Source: Ruoffia sp044336205
GTDB taxonomy: Bacteria; Bacillota; Bacilli; Lactobacillales; Aerococcaceae
Direction: 5' to 3'
Assembly: GCA_044336205.1 (NCBI GenBank)
Contig: CP172318.1
Span: forward strand, 992,001-1,056,000
Length of the DNA stretch: 64,000 nt
Shown here: in pieces, positions 54,898-63,295 of the stretch
Numbering within the stretch: position 1 is the stretch's first letter
Layout: each line of letters starts with the position of its first letter
Translations under genes and position numbers: made by a program
Notes under the pieces: model-generated
The model's input: only the letters and a program-made list of their open reading frames with translations
The model's database searches: none
What the model was told of the DNA's origin: nothing

Positions 54898-56148
54898 ATG
54901 AAATTAGTAGGAATTGTAGGATCAAACGCACCAAAATCATATAATCGCACGTTATTACAATTTATCAAGAAACAATACAAAGATAAATTTGAATTAGACA
55001 TTATTGAAATTGATCAAGTACCATTATTCAATCAAAGTGACGATCAAACTAACTCAGAAGTTATTCAAGATATTGCTAAACGCATTGAACAAGCTAGCGG
55101 TGTTATTATGGCAACACCTGAGCATAATCACACTATTCCAGCAGCCTTGAAAAGCCTTATAGAATGGTTATCATTCAAAATTCATCCTTTAGAAAATAAA
55201 CCAGTAATGATTGTAGGGGCTTCTTATTTTAGCCAAGGTTCATCTAGAGCCCAGTTATCTTTAAGAATGATATTAGACTCACACGGTGTGAATGCAATTG
55301 TTATGCCAGGTAATGAGTTTCTATTAGGGAACGTTAAGGAAGCTTTTGATGAAGAAGAAAACTTAAAAGATCAACAAACAGTTTCATTCTTAACCACTTG
55401 TCTAGAAAAATTCTTACGGTTCATCAAAGTGGTATCGCAATTAGACGAGAACGCACCAGTTCAAACGTCAGAAACTGTTGTCGAGGAAGATTTATTTGCT
55501 AATGGCCGTATTGACTCAACCATCGATGGTGTAGAAATGACCGCACCAGATTGGGTAGAACAAGCCAGCGAGAAAGTAAATGCAGCTTCTGGAAATGACT
55601 ATGTAAGACTGAACCGTGGAATTCTAACCGTAAAACAAATTGATGAATTCTTGCGCTCTATGCCAATGGAATTAACATTTGCTGATAATAATAATCAATT
55701 CCTATACTATAATAGTGTTAAGGCACCAGAAGAAATGTTCGCGAAACGCTATCCAGAACAAGCTGGTAACCCATTGGGGGCTTGTCATCCGGACTATACT
55801 CACAAAAATGTTAAATGGGTTATATCTCAACTTCGTTCAGGTAAACAAGATTTAGTTCGAATTCATGTCCCAACTCATGGTCCAGATAAGTATGTAGTTC
55901 ACAATTATCAGGCAATCCGTGATGATGAAGGAAACTACATGGGAATCAACGAATATATCTTGGATTTAAAACCAACAATTGACTGGTACTTACAACAAAC
56001 TGGTCAAGAACTAGTTGGAGGAAAAGATACTGTATCTGGAGCATCAGGCCAAGATAATAAACAAGCAGATGTTGTTTCAGGAGCAAGTCAATCTGTAGCA
56101 GATGAAACACCACAAGTAGACACTGTTTCAGGAGCTTCATCACATTAA
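54898..56148 (+). CDS. Multidomain flavin reductase with PAS/DUF438-like domain and three ApbE flavinylation motifs
   Basis: 416 residues in three parts. (1) FMN reductase domain, about 1-185: GSNAPKSYNRTLLQFI, MATPEHNHTIPAALKSLIEW, VGASYFSQGSSRAQ. (2) About 235-375, a PAS/DUF438-like domain: LTVKQIDEFLRSMPMELTFA, CHPDYTHKNVKWVISQLRSG, YQAIRDDEGNYMGINEYILD. (3) A Gln/Asp/Gly-rich tail with DTVSGAS (377-383), DVVSGAS (391-397) and DTVSGAS (408-414), each fitting the ApbE target pattern Dxx(S/T)GA(S/T), where the last residue takes FMN by phosphodiester bond. No signal peptide. The ATG at 54898 has agaaggag upstream and is preferred over 54868. apbE follows 31 nt later. Confidence 0.9.
   Translation: MKLVGIVGSNAPKSYNRTLLQFIKKQYKDKFELDIIEIDQVPLFNQSDDQTNSEVIQDIAKRIEQASGVIMATPEHNHTIPAALKSLIEWLSFKIHPLENKPVMIVGASYFSQGSSRAQLSLRMILDSHGVNAIVMPGNEFLLGNVKEAFDEEENLKDQQTVSFLTTCLEKFLRFIKVVSQLDENAPVQTSETVVEEDLFANGRIDSTIDGVEMTAPDWVEQASEKVNAASGNDYVRLNRGILTVKQIDEFLRSMPMELTFADNNNQFLYYNSVKAPEEMFAKRYPEQAGNPLGACHPDYTHKNVKWVISQLRSGKQDLVRIHVPTHGPDKYVVHNYQAIRDDEGNYMGINEYILDLKPTIDWYLQQTGQELVGGKDTVSGASGQDNKQADVVSGASQSVADETPQVDTVSGASSH
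56026..56139 (+). repeat. Three coding repeats for VSGAS flavinylation motifs
   Basis: Motif codons at 56026-56046, 56068-56088 and 56119-56139, separated by 21 and 30 bp of unlike linker. The codons differ between copies, so the copies are not a recent slippage product and the motif is held by selection. Confidence 0.85.
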
Positions 56149-56179
56149 TTAGCTGAGATTTTATAGAAGGAGTTAACTC

Positions 56180-57115
56180 ATGGATAATCTTGTATTTAAA
56201 GCGATGGGTACCACCATCACACTTCAGATTGAGCATGAATTTGCATCATTAGTATTAAATCAAGCGAAAAATTTATTATTAGATTACGAACAACGATTTA
56301 GCGCTAATAATGATCAAAGCCAATTAATGCAAGTTAACTTGGCCGCCGGTGAAAAGGCCATGCCCGTTGACTCCGATTTATTTGAATTAATTCAATTTGG
56401 TAAAAAATATAGTCTAGATAATTCAACAACCTTGAATATCGCTATAGGTCCGTTAATTAAACTTTGGAAAATTGGCTTTAAGGATGCCCAGCTTCCCTCA
56501 GAGATAGCCATTAAAGAGCGGTTAAATTTAATAAATCCTAATAATATTATTCTTGATTCAAAGAATAGCACTGTATTCTTAAGCGAAAGAGGGATGGAAA
56601 TTGATCTCGGAGCGCTTGCTAAAGGATATTTTGCTGATAAGGTTAAAGAGTTTCTACTTCATATGAACGTCAACCATGGCATTATTGATTTAGGTGGTAA
56701 TGTATTATTGATAGGTAATCATCCTCAAAATAAGGATGAGAATTGGAGAGTTGGGATTCAAGATCCATTCAAAACTCGACATAATATTCTTGGAATTCTT
56801 AAAGGAAAAGATAATTCTATTGTGACGTCAGGAATTTATGAACGAACTTTCACATATAAAGGTGAAGATTATCATCATATTTTTGATTCAAACACAGGTT
56901 ATCCAATAAAAAATGATATTGCCAGTATTTCAATTATATCGCCAACATCATTGCAAGGTGAACTCTATACGACTATGTATTATCAGTATAATAGTTTAGA
57001 AGCTCTAGCATTACTGGAAAGTATTCCTAATATTGAGGCGATTATTGTTACAAAGGAAGGTAAAATCCTTCAGAGTAGTGGTGTTAGAGAAAGTTTTATT
57101 GTAGTGACAGGCTAA
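56180..57115 (+). CDS. apbE: FAD:protein FMN transferase ApbE, cytosolic form
   Basis: 311 residues. FKAMGTTITLQI start, EIDLGALAKGYFADKVKEFL (flavin site), GIIDLGGNVLLIGNHP, VTSGIYERTFTYKGEDYHHI, and FDSNTGYPIKND are the ApbE landmarks. There is no signal peptide or lipobox, unlike secreted ApbE, so it acts in the cytoplasm. The usual Asp near the C-terminal metal site (..aDalsT..) reads GELYTT. Genetic linkage to the triple-motif protein identifies its likely substrate. Confidence 0.94.
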   Translation: MDNLVFKAMGTTITLQIEHEFASLVLNQAKNLLLDYEQRFSANNDQSQLMQVNLAAGEKAMPVDSDLFELIQFGKKYSLDNSTTLNIAIGPLIKLWKIGFKDAQLPSEIAIKERLNLINPNNIILDSKNSTVFLSERGMEIDLGALAKGYFADKVKEFLLHMNVNHGIIDLGGNVLLIGNHPQNKDENWRVGIQDPFKTRHNILGILKGKDNSIVTSGIYERTFTYKGEDYHHIFDSNTGYPIKNDIASISIISPTSLQGELYTTMYYQYNSLEALALLESIPNIEAIIVTKEGKILQSSGVRESFIVVTG

Positions 57116-57141
57116 TTAAGATTTGAATATGCTAAAATAGA

Positions 57142-57186
57142 AACCGTAAAAACTTCTAGAACCTATTAGAGTTTTTACGGTTCTTT
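57142..57186 (+). terminator. Terminator after apbE
   Basis: 13-bp stem aaccgtaaaaact (57142-57154) with agtttttacggtt (57170-57182), then T-rich. It closes the regulator-flavin operon. Confidence 0.9.
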
Positions 57187-57252
57187 ATTTAAGAGAATTC
57201 TCTTAGAGTTAGATTATCTTATACGTATATTTGTATTTTCAATGCGGTTATA

Positions 57253-57450
57253 CTATCTAATTTCCTCATGTAATAATTCAAAAGATTGATATCCTATGTT
57301 GAGCCGAGGTTGATTCACTATTGATAGTAAAAAAGAGAGTCTATTAGATAGATCAATATTATCAAAGCCAATAATAGCAATATCTTTAGGGATTTTTAAT
57401 TGATTATTCAAAGCTGATTTGACAGAGGGTGTTGAATAGCTTAAATCCAA
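57253..57450 (-). pseudogene. LacI-family regulator, C-terminal fragment
   Basis: About 65 residues: SVKSALNNQLKIPKDIAIIG, FDNIDLSNRLSFLLSIVNQP and RLNIGYQSFELL match the ligand-binding domain of LacI/GalR regulators (vP.DiaiiGFDn, LstV.qP...iG). No HTH domain is present upstream within 250 bp. A gene relic. Confidence 0.8.
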
Positions 57451-57496
57451 AACAGTTGTACCTATTCATTACAATACTATGAAAGAGTTATAATAA

Positions 57497-57574
57497 GAGC
57501 CGAATGGTTTTGTTAAACAATTAAAGTCAGTTGAAGGAGTCGTTCCGAAAATAGGCGGGAATATATCTTTTTAA
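57497..57574 (+). pseudogene. C-terminal relic of an unidentified gene
   Basis: In one frame the DNA reads EPNGFVKQLKSVEGVVPKIG then GNISF and a stop; it has the look of true protein but no start or upstream part. With the LacI fragment it marks 57.1-57.7 kb as decayed. The family is not recognised. Confidence 0.35.
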
Positions 57575-57617
57575 TCTAAGTTAATCGTGATGTTGATTAA
57601 TAGTAGTAAATATTTAT

Positions 57618-57668
57618 CCCAAGCTGTTATTAGTAGGGTTATCCTTTCCTAATAACAGCTTGGGTTTT
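57618..57668 (+). terminator. Terminator-like hairpin downstream of the relic
   Basis: Perfect 15-bp stem cccaagctgttatta (57618-57632) with taataacagcttggg (57650-57664), 17-nt loop, then TTTT. Probably the terminator of the lost + strand gene. Confidence 0.8.
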
Positions 57669-57706
57669 GAATATTATTATAAAGAGTTAGTACAGAGATA
57701 ATTAAT

Positions 57707-58123
57707 TTATTTGATAAAACTATATTCTAAGCTGATGTCATTACCATGACTCAACATACTTGATACCTTGCAATGACGATGAATAAAACGTGTTAAGCCA
57801 TTGATGGCATCTTCAGATAACTTTGCATCTGTTATCAAAGTTACTTTAGCATCCAATTTCCAACTCGATTTTTCATCGATAAAATCTGCTTCAACTTCTC
57901 CTTTTAGAATATCAAAAGCGATGTTCTTCATATTTAAGTAAGAAACAGCTGTCATTAAATGACAACCAAGTAATGAAACAATAAGCAAACCAGTGGGGGA
58001 GGTGCCTTGACTAATTCGATCAGGATAACGCTCTGTGTAATCCATAGTATAGTTAAATCCCTCGATGTTAGACTCTACTAAATAATTTTCTTTAACATAA
58101 GCTTGTGTGATTTTTTCAGACAT
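57707..58123 (-). CDS. OsmC-family peroxide-related protein
   Basis: 138 residues. The two redox Cys of OsmC/Ohr proteins are visible: LLGCHLMTAVSYL and HRHCKVSSML; the core DRISQGTSPTGLLIVSLLGC is typical. Reduces organic peroxides in characterised members. Start at 58123 with aaagga 8 nt upstream; the ATG at 58132 is fused to that site. It lies downstream of the broken metallo-beta-lactamase-fold gene on the same strand (16 nt). Confidence 0.9.
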   Translation of the reverse strand: MSEKITQAYVKENYLVESNIEGFNYTMDYTERYPDRISQGTSPTGLLIVSLLGCHLMTAVSYLNMKNIAFDILKGEVEADFIDEKSSWKLDAKVTLITDAKLSEDAINGLTRFIHRHCKVSSMLSHGNDISLEYSFIK

Positions 58124-58139
58124 TATTTGCATCCTTTCC

Positions 58140-58960
58140 TTAATTATTTTTCCAAATTTTATCTTCTACGTATACAATATTTCCTGATAACCCTTTAGTG
58201 TGTGGTTTAAATTTATTTCGGGCAACAAAACAATCCACTCCACCTAATCGTACTTTAAAGTGATCATCCTGTTTCAGAAGAATTTTCTCTGACCAATATA
58301 GGTTATCTCTTACTACAGCTTTAGGGTTGCTAAATGATTCATGTCGAGTAAGAACACTAACATAATCGACTTCAAATAGCATAAGTTTAATCAATGCATA
58401 TCGAAATTCTTCAACCGTTGCACTAGATTCCACATTGAGTAAGTAGGGTTAGAGCACGCATCACCGGTTAACAATGTCTTTAACTCAGGAATTAAGAAAG
58501 TCATAATACCTTGTGTGTGACCAGGAAGATGAATTGGGATGAGAGTAATACCCCCTAAGTTAAACTCATCAAATTCATTATATAACATGTAATTGATTTT
58601 CTTGTAAGGTAAAAAGGACTCTTTATCAAAATACAATCCTTCCTTTTTCATTACACGATTCATTATGAGATGACGTGTACTCACTTTTCCGCCGTAGGCT
58701 TCTAAATGTACTTCTTTTTCAGGCAAGAATGCTCGGTTCCATTGCATATTCCCACCAATATGGTCAGGATGGCCATGGGTTGCAATGACATCATAAGGCA
58801 GTTCAATGAGCGATTCTACATATGACCGTAAATCACCATACCCAAATCCAGTATCGATGAGCACTGCACGATCATTCCCTTTAATAATATAAGCACAGAC
58901 GTAGGGCATTTTTATTCGAATAATATGTTTGTTTATATATTCGTTTGCAAAGATTTCCAT
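58140..58960 (-). pseudogene. Metallo-beta-lactamase-fold hydrolase, frameshifted
   Basis: The N-terminal part has the metal motif ATHGHPDHIGGNMQW (HxHxDH) and IPIHLPGHTQGIMTF, then GDACSNP. The frame breaks at about 58447-58449, a run of three C on the coding strand: one more C gives DACSNPYLLNVESSATVEEF, leading into the downstream frame that ends at 58140. The corrected protein is 273 residues. The fold is that of glyoxalase II-like or lactonase-like hydrolases; substrate unknown. Confidence 0.82.
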
Positions 58961-59104
58961 TCTATTATTCCTCTTGTTATAATTAATAACTATAGTTTAC
59001 ATAAGTAGATAACAGATTGCGAATAATTAGATTAGAGCACGGTAGATATAATATAAGTTTGGAAAACAATTAAAAGAATAAAATCAACAAATTTTTCATT
59101 AAGA

Positions 59105-60283
59105 TCATTCACCCCAAAATTTATATGCGATTCGCTGACCCTGTTTAATTTTTGACCATTGTTCGTCTTCAGTCAATTCATTACCGCTATCACATGAAGC
59201 GAATCCACATTGATGAGACAAATATAATTTGTCTTTTGGAATATATTTTGTAGCTTGTTCTAATTGTTTAAGCACTAACTGTTCATCATCTAAAGTGTTC
59301 GTTTTACTAGATAAGAAGCCTAGAACAACTTCTGTATCTGGTTTGTTTCGGAATACTTCTAAAGCACTTAAGTCTCCTGCTCTTTCGTCATCCCATTCTA
59401 GATAAAAACGGTCATAATTTTGTTTCTCGAAGAAGATATGTGCTATTTTTGCATAACTACCTCCTCCCATATTACGAGAATCATAGTTGCCTCGGCAATT
59501 ATGAGTATAGACTTTTAATCCTAAGGAGTGAGCATAAGCAATTACTTCATTATTCAATTCGATAAATTCTTTAGCTAGATCTAGATAAGTTTGTCGGTCA
59601 AATTCCTCTCCGCTAAAAGGGCTGTTTGGATTATCATCTGCAAATAATTCCCATAAACAATCGTCAAACTGGATTATTTTTCCACCTACTTCAGCATACT
59701 CTTTGAGAAAGTCTTGATAAGCTTGAATTAAATCATTTTTGAAAGATTCAGTATCAGCATATACCTTCCCACCAATAATATTGCCACTTAAACTTAATTC
59801 ACCATAAATATGTGATGGAGAGGGGATACATTGCTTTAAATGACTACCATTAGGTGAAATATCTTGTAAGTGTTTAAAATGCTCAATAAAGGTATGGTTA
59901 TGTCCATCTAATGAATCATGAATATCAATACCAATGTCACGACGTGTTTCATAACGTGATTCTTGGTCCTTATCTCGGAAAAAATACCCATTATCTGCAA
60001 TATAACGACGTACACCATTCAATCCCCATACGAAATCTAAATGCCATAATGACTTCGTAAACTCACCATCTGTTAATTCTGGTAGTTGGTGTTCAATTTG
60101 TTTATTCAGTACGTCTTCTACAGCTTTTCTTTCTACTTCTTTGTATCCTTTAAACGCATCATAAAATGGATAGCTAATATCATCACGATGTTCGATCTTA
60201 GATTTAAATGATAATAAGTTATCTGGGCGTAATAATGAACCTACAGTTAAAAAACGTTTTGTTGATTGTTTTGTGTTTGTCAT
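59105..60283 (-). CDS. MetE C-terminal-domain-like methyltransferase (YxjG/YxjH type)
   Basis: 392 residues. Cobalamin-independent methionine synthase-like barrel without the N-terminal half: TVGSLLRPD, ELTDGEFTK, IPSPSHIYGEL, IQFDDCLWEL, zinc ligands in YTHNCRGNY and LYLSHQCGFASC. YxjG/YxjH proteins make methionine in relatives or recycle sulfur compounds. Divergent from a LysR regulator with a MET-box-like palindrome between, consistent with methionine control. Confidence 0.92.
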   Translation of the reverse strand: MTNTKQSTKRFLTVGSLLRPDNLLSFKSKIEHRDDISYPFYDAFKGYKEVERKAVEDVLNKQIEHQLPELTDGEFTKSLWHLDFVWGLNGVRRYIADNGYFFRDKDQESRYETRRDIGIDIHDSLDGHNHTFIEHFKHLQDISPNGSHLKQCIPSPSHIYGELSLSGNIIGGKVYADTESFKNDLIQAYQDFLKEYAEVGGKIIQFDDCLWELFADDNPNSPFSGEEFDRQTYLDLAKEFIELNNEVIAYAHSLGLKVYTHNCRGNYDSRNMGGGSYAKIAHIFFEKQNYDRFYLEWDDERAGDLSALEVFRNKPDTEVVLGFLSSKTNTLDDEQLVLKQLEQATKYIPKDKLYLSHQCGFASCDSGNELTEDEQWSKIKQGQRIAYKFWGE

Positions 60284-60363
60284 AGTAAAAACTCCTTTTT
60301 AATTTGTTTTTAATAGTGTAAGATAATAGTTAAGACATTAAAAATATCTATTTCTGTATGAGT

Positions 60364-60384
60364 TTCATAGTTTTAAACTATGAA
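60364..60384. promoter_or_regulatory. MET-box-like operator between metE-like gene and LysR regulator
   Basis: Perfect palindrome with 10-bp arms around one base: ttcatagttt, t, aaactatgaa. The core ATAGTTT-N-AAACTAT is the site described for LysR-type methionine regulators (MtaR/MetR) of streptococci. The rest of the 121-bp gap is AT-rich promoter DNA. Confidence 0.75.
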
Positions 60385-60404
60385 GCAAATTATTTGAGGT
60401 TATT

Positions 60405-61316
60405 ATGAATATAAAAAAACTAGAATATCTTGTTAAAGTAGCAGAAACTCAGTCAATAACTAAAGCAGCTGAAGAGTTATACATCTCCCAGCCATCACTT
60501 TCACACTCGATAAAAGAATTAGAAAAAGAAATGAATATCACTATATTTCATCGTAGTCAAAAAGGGGTCATTCTTACAACAGAGGGTGAAGAGTTTTTGA
60601 CTTATGCTCGTCAAATCTTAGAGCAAATCAATTTATTGAATCGCCGTTATAAAGAAAATGAAGCTCCCCAGCAGATTTTTAGTGTTGCAGGTCAACACTA
60701 TGCATTTGTTGTTGATGCATTTGTTCGCTTATTAAAGCAATATGAGCATACAGATTATCAAGCTTCACTGAAAGAAATGCGAACCTACGAGGTCATCGAA
60801 GATGTAGCTAATCTAAAAAGTGAAGTTGGGGTTATTTATCGTAGTCATTACAACACACAAGTTATCAATGCAGAGCTTAAAAATAAGCATTTAAGCTTTC
60901 AATCATTAATCAAAGTTAAGCCGCATATTTTTATGTATAGAGGGCATCCATTAGCAAAGAAAGATTTAATACAACTTGAAGACTTAAAAGCTTTTCCAAA
61001 GCTAAGTTATGATCAAGGCCAACATAATTCCTTTTATTTTTGGGAGGAGGTACTAGCGGATTATGCCAGTTCAAAAGCTATTATCGTCACAGATCGAGCA
61101 ACATTATTTAACCTAGCGATTGGGCTTAATGGTTATACAATTAGTTCTGGAATTATTAATGCTGACCTGAATGGAGAGGATATCATTGCCAGACCTTTAG
61201 ATTCGTCAGAAGTCATCGAACTAGGATATATTACCAATGATACGCATGTACTTAGACCTATTGCTCAAGACTTCCTTAATCTGCTTCAGGAACGCCTTAA
61301 AGTAGCGGTAGAATAA
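60405..61316 (+). CDS. LysR-family transcriptional regulator of methionine genes
   Basis: 303 residues. N-terminal winged HTH (MNIKKLEYLVKVAETQSITK, AAEELYISQPSLSHSIKELE, typical LysR) and a periplasmic-binding-like effector domain. Adjacent to and divergent from the MetE-like gene, with a MET-box-like site in between; I infer it is the MtaR/MetR-type methionine regulator. It starts at 60405 with ttgaggt upstream. Confidence 0.9.
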   Translation: MNIKKLEYLVKVAETQSITKAAEELYISQPSLSHSIKELEKEMNITIFHRSQKGVILTTEGEEFLTYARQILEQINLLNRRYKENEAPQQIFSVAGQHYAFVVDAFVRLLKQYEHTDYQASLKEMRTYEVIEDVANLKSEVGVIYRSHYNTQVINAELKNKHLSFQSLIKVKPHIFMYRGHPLAKKDLIQLEDLKAFPKLSYDQGQHNSFYFWEEVLADYASSKAIIVTDRATLFNLAIGLNGYTISSGIINADLNGEDIIARPLDSSEVIELGYITNDTHVLRPIAQDFLNLLQERLKVAVE

Positions 61317-61387
61317 CTTAACTGAATACATTTCAGTAGAAAAGATTCATAAATTATGTCAGAATAATAAAAAAGAGGGGGGCCAAA

Positions 61388-61795
61388 GTGGTGGATTATC
61401 TTAGAAAAACTTTAAAATCAATTGGAAGAGTCTTATATACTGTATTCATTCAAATTATTGTTATTTACTTGTTTATACAATTTTCTGACTTGAAACCGAT
61501 GGGTTATTTATTATTACTACTCCCTCTTACAGCCATAATGGCAACAATTATAAATGGTTGTATTGTGAGTTATATCTATCAGAGATGGAATGAGAATACT
61601 AGTCGATCGAGTAAGATTTTGACTACTGCAGTCATTTTAGTTCTTAGTGCCGTTATTCCATTGTTATTTACTTTAATGCCGTGGGATTTACCATTTATAA
61701 TGGGCTTTTCATATTTTTACCTTGGCTTTCCGGCATTGATTATCGAAGTATTATTTCGAGGATTTTTTAGGAATAAATCTAGCGAAACTTATTAA
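61388..61795 (+). CDS. Small membrane protein of unknown family
   Basis: 135 residues starting at a GTG after aggggg. Four hydrophobic segments (about 18-32, 37-63, 78-95, 103-127) separated by short loops, with a basic C-terminus. No motif recognised; perhaps related to the DUF3021-like four-helix proteins, but I would not assign it. It lies between the methionine regulator and an ArsC/Spx-like gene, 20 nt upstream of the latter. Confidence 0.7.
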   Translation: MVDYLRKTLKSIGRVLYTVFIQIIVIYLFIQFSDLKPMGYLLLLLPLTAIMATIINGCIVSYIYQRWNENTSRSSKILTTAVILVLSAVIPLLFTLMPWDLPFIMGFSYFYLGFPALIIEVLFRGFFRNKSSETY

Positions 61796-61815
61796 CTATT
61801 AGAAGGGGAATGATT

Positions 61816-62178
61816 ATGTTAACTGTATATGGATTAGCACACTGTACAACAACGCAAAAAGCTATTAAGACTTTAGAGGAAAATGGAATTAAGATTAAGG
61901 AATTAATTGATATCAGAGAAACACCTCCAACTAAAGAGACTATTATACTAGCAATCCAGTCACAAAATGGAAACATCAAAAAGATTATGAATACTTCAGG
62001 TAATCTCTATAAAGAAATGGGATTAAAAGATAAGCTTGACTCAATGACCGAAGACGAAATAATCCAATTATTAACACAACATGGTATGTTAATAAAGCGA
62101 CCTTTAATTACCGACTTCCATAAAGCATCCGTCAGTGCGAGAAATAATATATTGGAAGAGACTTGGATTCACTCATAA
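61816..62178 (+). CDS. ArsC/Spx/MgsR-like thioredoxin-fold protein
   Basis: 120 residues. YGLAHCTTTQKAIKTLEENG is the family start with a single Cys (no CxxC as in Spx) and RPLITDF near the end in place of the RPxxxxxxxxxxG motif. The length fits the family. Arsenate reductase activity would need other Cys; a YffB- or MgsR-like regulator or glutathione-dependent reductase is possible. ATG at 61816 lies 8 nt after aagggga. Confidence 0.85.
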   Translation: MLTVYGLAHCTTTQKAIKTLEENGIKIKELIDIRETPPTKETIILAIQSQNGNIKKIMNTSGNLYKEMGLKDKLDSMTEDEIIQLLTQHGMLIKRPLITDFHKASVSARNNILEETWIHS

Positions 62179-62257
62179 TCTTATATAAATTTAATCAAAC
62201 ATTTACATTTTTACTGAACTATGATAAAACTATTAGCATATCAAAAGGAGTGATTAA

Positions 62258-63124
62258 ATGAAAAAATGGCTAAAAACATTCGGGATAATTAGTATATTGA
62301 GTGCTTTCACTCTCACAAACACAAACTATATCTCGGCACAAGATAAGGAATTTGAAGGTGAGAAAGTATCCGTTGGTGTAGTGGGCCCGGAGTATGAAGA
62401 AATTTGGAAATTTGTCGCTGAAAAAGCACGTGAAGAAGAAGGTATTGAATTAGATGTTGTCTTATTCACAGATTACAACACACCTAATGAAGCTTTAAGA
62501 GATGGTTCAATTGACTTAAATGCCTTTCAGCATGATGTGTTTTTAGATAATTGGAATAAGGAGAACCAAGGGACTCTAGTTACTTTAGGTTATACTTATG
62601 CAGTACCTACACGTGTATATTCAGAAGAATATACGTCATTAGATGAATTACCAGAAGGGGCTAAGATAGCTGTAAATTCAGCACCAACAAGTTTGGGTTA
62701 TAATATTCAAACACTTGTTCGAGCAGGATTAATTACCTTGGATAATGAGGAGGAACTTCTTCCGACACCATCGAATATTAAAGATAACCCAAAACAAATT
62801 GAATTAATCGAATTAGACGGGGCTCAAATTCCAGCAGCTGTACCTGATGTGGATGCAGCATTCATCGATAATTCATTTTTAGGTGGAACTGATTTTATAC
62901 CTTCAGATGCTATTTATGTGTATGGAGATACCGTCGATACTATAAATATCGATCGAGTTAATAATATAGTGTCGCGTGAGGAAGACGCATCAAATCCAGT
63001 TTTACTCAAGATTGTTGAGCTTTTCCAACAAGATGATGTAGCTGCGAAAATCGAAGAGGTTACTCAAGGTGGAAGTCTTCCTGCCTGGGACTTAGTTGAA
63101 GCAGCAAAAGAAGCGCAAAATTAA
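62258..63124 (+). CDS. MetQ-like methionine ABC transporter substrate-binding protein without a lipobox
   Basis: 288 residues, NlpA family. The mature protein shows VGVVGPEYEEIWKFVAEKAR, DYNTPNEALRDGSIDLNAFQ then HDVFLDNW, and DVDAAFIDNSF, all typical of MetQ. The signal peptide (MKKWLKTFGIISILSAFTLT) ends ISA-QDK without a Cys, so it is not predicted to be lipidated, as in the other binding protein at 24627. No ATPase or permease gene lies beside it. Position beside the methionine regulator supports the substrate. Confidence 0.88.
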   Translation: MKKWLKTFGIISILSAFTLTNTNYISAQDKEFEGEKVSVGVVGPEYEEIWKFVAEKAREEEGIELDVVLFTDYNTPNEALRDGSIDLNAFQHDVFLDNWNKENQGTLVTLGYTYAVPTRVYSEEYTSLDELPEGAKIAVNSAPTSLGYNIQTLVRAGLITLDNEEELLPTPSNIKDNPKQIELIELDGAQIPAAVPDVDAAFIDNSFLGGTDFIPSDAIYVYGDTVDTINIDRVNNIVSREEDASNPVLLKIVELFQQDDVAAKIEEVTQGGSLPAWDLVEAAKEAQN

Positions 63125-63141
63125 TAATATATTCAATAATG

Positions 63142-63173
63142 ACACCTGCAGATCATTTCTAGCAGGTGTTTTT
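63142..63173 (+). terminator. Terminator after the MetQ-like gene
   Basis: Perfect 8-bp stem acacctgc (63142-63149) with gcaggtgt (63162-63169), 12-nt loop, then TTTT. Confidence 0.9.
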
Positions 63174-63226
63174 GAATCAAATAACGAAGTAGGTCGTTGA
63201 ATAATAACAAAAGTTGTCTTAATTCA

Positions 63227-63255
63227 TTGACATTAAAAAGATAACTTGCTATATT
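63227..63255 (+). promoter_or_regulatory. Promoter of the T-box-controlled SAM hydrolase gene
   Basis: Consensus TTGACA (63227-63232), 17-nt spacer, TATATT (63250-63255), with TG one base before the -10 (ttgctatatt). It is among the best promoters in the window. Confidence 0.8.
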
Positions 63256-63295
63256 AACTTTGATTAATGATGAGAAAAATTTAATGTAAACACTT

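Noticed and set aside
62202..62225. Promoter TTTACA with TATGAT before the MetQ-like gene
   Set aside because: The spacer is only 12 nt; no better -35 is visible, so no promoter is called there.
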